Shown here piece after piece: positions 59,958 to 64,000 of a stretch of DNA of 64,000 nucleotides. Source of the stretch: Adiantum capillus-veneris (lineage: Eukaryota > Streptophyta > Polypodiopsida > Polypodiales > Pteridaceae); assembly GCA_014529385.2 (NCBI GenBank), contig CM043947.1:124408891-124472890 (forward strand), given 5' to 3'. The position numbers and the translations under genes were made by a program. Below the pieces are notes generated by a model that worked only from the letters and a program-made list of their open reading frames with translations, had not been told where the DNA came from and did no database searches. The first letter of the stretch is position 1. Each line of letters opens with the position of its first letter.

Positions 59958-60848
59958 TACTTACTTTCACCTTATCTACCATCAATAATGCTCTCTTTTG
60001 AGCCCACACCCATGACTCAAGCAGACAAAGAAGGCCCACAATGTTTTGATATTCAAAAAAATCATAATCTTGATTTGTTAGCTTGTAAATTAGGATTTCC
60101 AATAATCCTAATGAGGGGTCTCCAACCTATAGATAGGCCCATCTCCTTCTTGTAAAACAACCTCCAACATCTCACATAGCACCCCAACACTCTATGCGTG
60201 AGGAGAGACTTAGGTGTAGCAACCACTTGTGAGCTTCACTCTTGGTGTGAGAGAAGCCTTCAAGCTACACATTGCAAGTGAGAGAGCGTGAGTTCCACAA
60301 ATCTCAAAACCACTATTGTACATGCTCCTTCATCATCAATAAATTGAGGTTTGGTGCATCAAAGGCGTGATTCGACGTTTAAATCTTCGTCCTTTTGTGT
60401 CTATTTTGCGGTTTTTTGCAAACAACTCCATTTCTGGTACTTTGAGAAAATGTTTTTACTTTTTGTCTATGGCTCTTTTGGAAAAAATGTTCAACTAGTA
60501 ATCAGGAGTAGAGTGATCAAATCTTACTGTCAGATGTCTACCTGGAACATGGATCGCAATCCATGTTGGGAAGCATGTGGACATGAAATTTGGTTCTGTT
60601 GATTCCCTGCTTCTAGTTGATCCCAATTCTCATCACTTTTTGGATTTGGACAATAAAAGATCAGTTTTTTCTTGTTTTTTTCTTTTTTCAAGGTTTTGCT
60701 TTGCTCACACTTATCTTTTGATTTTTATGATCTTCTAGCACTCTATTTCTTACCAAACTTAAGGTTCTGATTCCTGAGAGCCTGTTCTAACGAAAGGAAA
60801 TAATTTTACCACATTTTGCCAAAAAGTTACATGGATTGCGATCCATGT
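58201..60848. repeat. Three ACATGGATCG-type 20-bp palindromes
   Basis: 58201-58220 is ACATGGATCGTGATCCATGT; 60547-60566 is ACATGGATCGCAATCCATGT; 60829-60848 is ACATGGATTGCGATCCATGT. Arms are ACATGGAT/ATCCATGT around a CGCG-like centre with single changes. Confidence 0.85.
59341..59373. repeat. (AC)n microsatellite, 33 bp
   Basis: Pure AC run. The Cys-Val frame through it is an artefact. Confidence 0.98.
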
Positions 60849-61315
60849 TGGATAGGCAATTTGAATTTTTTTTGCATAGTCTTTTTCAGCAAGTGTTTTT
60901 ATCCCCTTCTTGAAGGTTTTGCTAGGTTTGGTCCACTTATGAAGATTTGACCATCACTTCTTCAACTTTTCAAAGTTATGGTCTTCAACACCAAAATAAG
61001 GTTTTGACAGTTTTTTCCTTGATCCTTTTCACCCCAAATGATGGTGTAATTTGTTTTCGAACTTACTCCTATAAATTGAAATGAATCTGTAAACATAAAT
61101 GAACTTAATAGTACGAAAATAACAACAAAGTGTGTGGTGGAACTGCCCTTTCCAAGCATGTGAAAATCAAAGAACAAAATACTATCTTGTACTTCATTCA
61201 CAACTTTCTTTGCTCTTAAGGAATAGCACTGGCTAGTCTCGGACTCCAATCTCTACCAAGCACTAAACCTACACACTAAACCTACACTGAGTCACTCACC
61301 ACCTAAGGATCGGTT

Positions 61316-61333
61316 TCCCCGGTAGCAACGCCA
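61316..61333 (-). promoter_or_regulatory. Element C primer binding site
   Basis: The minus strand reads TGGCGTTGCTACCGGGGA directly inside the LTR, similar to the tRNA-Asp-type site seen in element A. Confidence 0.7.
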
Positions 61334-61334
61334 A

Positions 61335-61800
61335 TGTTAGTGGGTCGCCGCGACGGACGTCTGCAACATAGCTCTTTTGTACTAACATAATGTCAATATG
61401 CAAGGAAGCGACTTGGGATGGGACACGGAGACTTAATGAGAGTGTCAATCTCACCAAAGTGAACTCAGGGGGCTACTCATTTTACAACAAAACCAAATCA
61501 ACCACTTCCTAGTTAGACAATCAATATGCGTCCAATATCACCACTCTAGGTCATACGCCTTCTCGGCATCCAAACAAATCCGAAATGCAACGAAACTTCA
61601 GGAGAGATATCACAACACTTACGGGCTCAATCCTACCAAGTTCTATCACCATCTTGAAAGGTACATAGATCATGATCCATCACAAAAAATGTGTAGAAAA
61701 CTGAAATAGAAGTACTCGGAAAGGTCCTCCTTAACACTAGTTTTGTAATTGGACACTCAAATGTCCCGAGACACTAAAGTGTCCTGTTTTTATAGCAACT
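61335..61800 (-). repeat. Element C 5' LTR, inner part
   Basis: Starts (plus strand) TGTTAGTGGGTCGCCGCGAC and aligns with element B's LTR at 4673. It holds a palindrome relative (ACATAGATCATGATCCAT at 61663-61680) and two small hairpins, GGACA/TGTCC at 61751-61766 and GACACT-AA-AGTGTC at 61770-61783. The outer end is unknown; 61800 is a placeholder. Confidence 0.6.
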
Positions 61801-62353
61801 TGTCCTAATTATTTGGTGAATCTAGAAAAAGAATTCATATACGTTCATATATTAGGTCAGCTATGAGGTGAAGAACATAGCCAAATTTTACTTTTGCCAA
61901 AATTAATACCAAATTAAGATTATAATGATAAGTTTGAAGGGGAAAAAATCATAGAAATTTAGTACAATTTTAACAAAATTATAATAAATTGAATATAACT
62001 TCTCATCAAAATAAGATTTTGCATAGATTTCAAGGTGTATGGATAGGAAAAAAACTTATTATAGCAAGAAATTGAGCTTCATAACCTAGTTATGGGACTA
62101 GATTTTTGTTATAATCAAAAGACCAAAATCTTGAAAATATTGACAAAGAAGAAAATTTTGCCATTTCAAGGCCTCTTTCATTAGCATGATGAGGTTATGG
62201 GATAAAACCTAAGGTGTATAATGTATCTATAGGTCAATACCCATCAACTAAGCATTTTTCAAGGGTCCAAACTCATAGGCATCTTGTAATTTAAGCTCCT
62301 TTTACAAAAATTATAGTGCGTAATTTCTTGCAAAACAAACATTGCTGTGAAGA

Positions 62354-62497
62354 ACTAGTGAAAGTGTGTATATAAATCTCCCAATTGTGTACATATGAGG
62401 TACTAGTGAAAGTGTGTATATAAATCTCCCAATTGTGTACATATGAGGTACTAGTGAAAGTGTGTATATAAATCTTCCAATTGTGTACATATGAGGT
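62354..62497. repeat. 48-bp tandem repeat, three copies
   Basis: Units at 62354, 62402 and 62450, each starting ACTAGTGAAAGTGTG, are identical except for one base in the third. They give a 16-residue repeat in a minus-strand open frame that I consider non-coding. Confidence 0.95.
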
Positions 62498-63061
62498 ATT
62501 TGTATACAAACGAGTGAGATGAACGGAAAAATAAAAAAGTGGACTTTACTTTAAGGTTTATCTATGATAAATAAAAAATCATAATCACAACATGCACAAT
62601 TTTTTGGATATGCTATAAATCACCAAATGTGGCTTGCATAACCATTAAAAATTATCACCTTATGTAATGTAGTCATAGATCTAGTATATATGCATCATAA
62701 GACATTGTAAATTTAGATGAAAAAAATGTTTTTGTGATTGTTAATTGATTTTTTGAACGTTGCATAATTGACCCACATGAATTTCTATATTTAATTATAG
62801 TCACAAATAATTTTTTTCTCATATGACATTTGCAAAAATATCAAATACATGTATAAGTAGTTACCGTGGATTATTACATGCACCCTGCTCATTTTTTTTC
62901 TTAGGTTAGACTACGAGTTTTAATGAAACATTGAATGTTGTTTTGCATATGTTATTTTCATGAGCGTAGTTACTATTGAGGTTATGATCAAAAGTGAGGG
63001 ATTATAATTTCTATGAGTGATTTGAATAACATTTTATAAAACCATTCATTTAAATTCATGA

Positions 63062-63087
63062 AAAAAGGACACTAAAGTGTCCTTTTT
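63062..63087. repeat. 12-bp-stem hairpin
   Basis: AAAAAGGACACT and AGTGTCCTTTTT pair around a 2-nt loop. The core GACACTAAAGTGTC also occurs at 61770-61783. Confidence 0.85.
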
Positions 63088-63650
63088 GGTACCAAACTAA
63101 TGTTAAACAAAGAAACACTTATCCATGGTCAAAACATCAAAAAACAACCATTTTAACCTCCAAACCAATGCATTTAGCTTACAAACAATGCATCGCGAAC
63201 CACAACAGAATATAAAATGATCACACTTAGATTGTAGAGCAGAGACAAGGAACACAATGTGCTATTCGGAAACAAATTTTGATTACCAGTTCAAGAGAAA
63301 AGAAGATTACAATTTGTAGCAGTAAGAGGCCTCCACAGTGAATGTTTTTGATTCTTCAAGCTAATGATAATTCTCCCCTCAAAACTAAGGGTTTTGACTT
63401 TAAAAGTTAAGGGGGATTTCCCACGGCCATCCAGCCTCTTACAAGGGTGTAGACTTAGAGAATTAGAGAGGGTATTGTCTAATTATATCACGGTTACAAC
63501 TCATCCTAGGCTAACTTACATGTCTTTATTCAAAAAATAGAGTGTTTAGAGGGTTTGGTGTGCATACGTCCGTATATGCCTATATCCACGAAACACCAAG
63601 TAAGAGAGAGAGAGGTTGGTTTATTCTGATAATAGAGGGGGGAGAGTGAG

Positions 63651-63658
<8 letters not shown>

Positions 63659-63724
<66 letters not shown>
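63659..63724. repeat. (AG)n microsatellite, about 66 bp
   Basis: About 33 AG units, followed by a run of 12 G at 63767-63778. Confidence 0.97.
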
Positions 63725-63727
<3 letters not shown>

Positions 63728-64000
63728 GTTAAGCAGTGGTAGACCCCTTTGTGAGCACAAGGGCAAGGGGGGGGGGGGAGTGGTGGTATCCTACAACATA
63801 GGAAAAAAATGTTTTTTATATTCTTATTAATCTCCCCTCTTGGGGTCAGTTCCCATGGCCAAGTCTTTTTAAGACCGGCCATCATTAGCCCTCCACTTCT
63901 GGCTAGAGGCATTCATGTCTCTAACTCTGCTTCTGATTCTCTAGCAGTGGAATTAGAGGGTTCTCTCTCCTCTGAAATATCAACCATGAACTCCGGATCA

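Larger units (their letters stand above)
57904..61315 (-). other. Element C leader with a probable insertion
   Basis: Non-coding. Palindromes lie at 58201-58220, 60547-60566 and 60829-60848. The last two are 282 bp apart, but 2.35 kb separates the first two, so some 2 kb (roughly 58.35-60.36 kb) is probably inserted. That part is AT-rich on the left and holds an (AC)16 run (59341-59373), a CT run (about 59926-59955) and an AATAAA followed by TTGAGGTTTGGTGCA at its right end. I could not fix its ends or find target duplications. Confidence 0.5.
52760..61335 (-). mobile_element. Element C: 5' half of a Ty3/gypsy retrotransposon
   Basis: Minus-strand relative of A and B: LTR (from 61335 rightward), PBS, leader, Gag, two knuckles, protease and the acidic pol linker. 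It stops at about 52760, where element A would have only some 50 more residues before RT. RT, RNaseH and integrase are absent. The outer LTR end is not visible because no second LTR is present. Confidence 0.85.
61801..64000. other. AT-rich DNA with tandem repeats, no gene
   Basis: No coding sequence recognised. It holds the 48-bp tandem repeat (62354), a hairpin (63062) and an (AG)n tract (63659). It may partly belong to element C's LTR. Confidence 0.5.

Overview
The window is nuclear DNA of a land plant. It is packed with old, nested transposable elements, and I see no intact host gene. There are at least five LTR-retrotransposon lineages, a CACTA (En/Spm) transposase remnant, a hAT transposase remnant, a Ty1/copia pol, long (CT)n/(AG)n microsatellites and one PPR-like fragment. 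The wording of the PPR fragment and the Gag types made me think of a seed-free vascular plant (fern or lycophyte), but this is only a weak guess.

Layout, left to right. 1-5161: 5' part of a Ty3/gypsy element on the minus strand (element B: LTR, PBS, leader, gag, start of protease), lying against a CACTA transposase (5154-7974, plus). 8713-27966: a complete but dead 19.25-kb Ty3/gypsy element on the minus strand (element A). It has 913- and 957-bp LTRs, a near-matching 5-bp target duplication, a PBS, a polypurine tract, gag, pol and a second long decayed reading frame 3' of pol. 27967-31130: AT-rich DNA with two arrays of hairpin-forming repeats. 31130-32703: 5' part of a hAT transposase, cut by a 165-bp LTR at 32704. 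32869-35200: unassigned DNA with a cluster of short hairpins. 35197-37626: gag, RT and RNaseH/integrase scraps and the PPR-like piece. 38520-41440: decayed copia pol. 41937-44880: decayed chromovirus-like gypsy on the minus strand. 44881-49137: almost featureless. 50023-50455: the missing C-terminus of the hAT, now on the minus strand, next to the second 165-bp LTR (50456-50620) and gene-like exons (50621-52457). 52760-61335 and beyond: 5' half of a third relative (element C) of A and B, on the minus strand. The rest is AT-rich DNA with tandem repeats and microsatellites.

Three things stand out. First, elements A, B and C each carry their own version of a 10-20 bp palindrome centred on TCGCGA or a near variant, once in the LTR and repeatedly at about 270-300 bp spacing in the leader. 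In A it also recurs in the spacer between pol and the extra frame. The arms differ between families but stay complementary. Second, element A has an unusual pol: two H2C2 zinc modules and a second retropepsin-like domain after the integrase, followed by a basic tail and a roughly 1,100-codon coiled-coil reading frame. Third, the split hAT, the two inverted 165-bp LTRs with identical TGGAT flanks, and the point where element C stops just before its RT while a matching RT start lies in the opposite orientation at 35.8 kb can all be explained by one inversion of about 17 kb between about 35.75 and 52.75 kb.

Nothing here looks able to move today. Element A has lost key residues in protease, RT and RNaseH, and every coding region is broken by frameshifts or stops.
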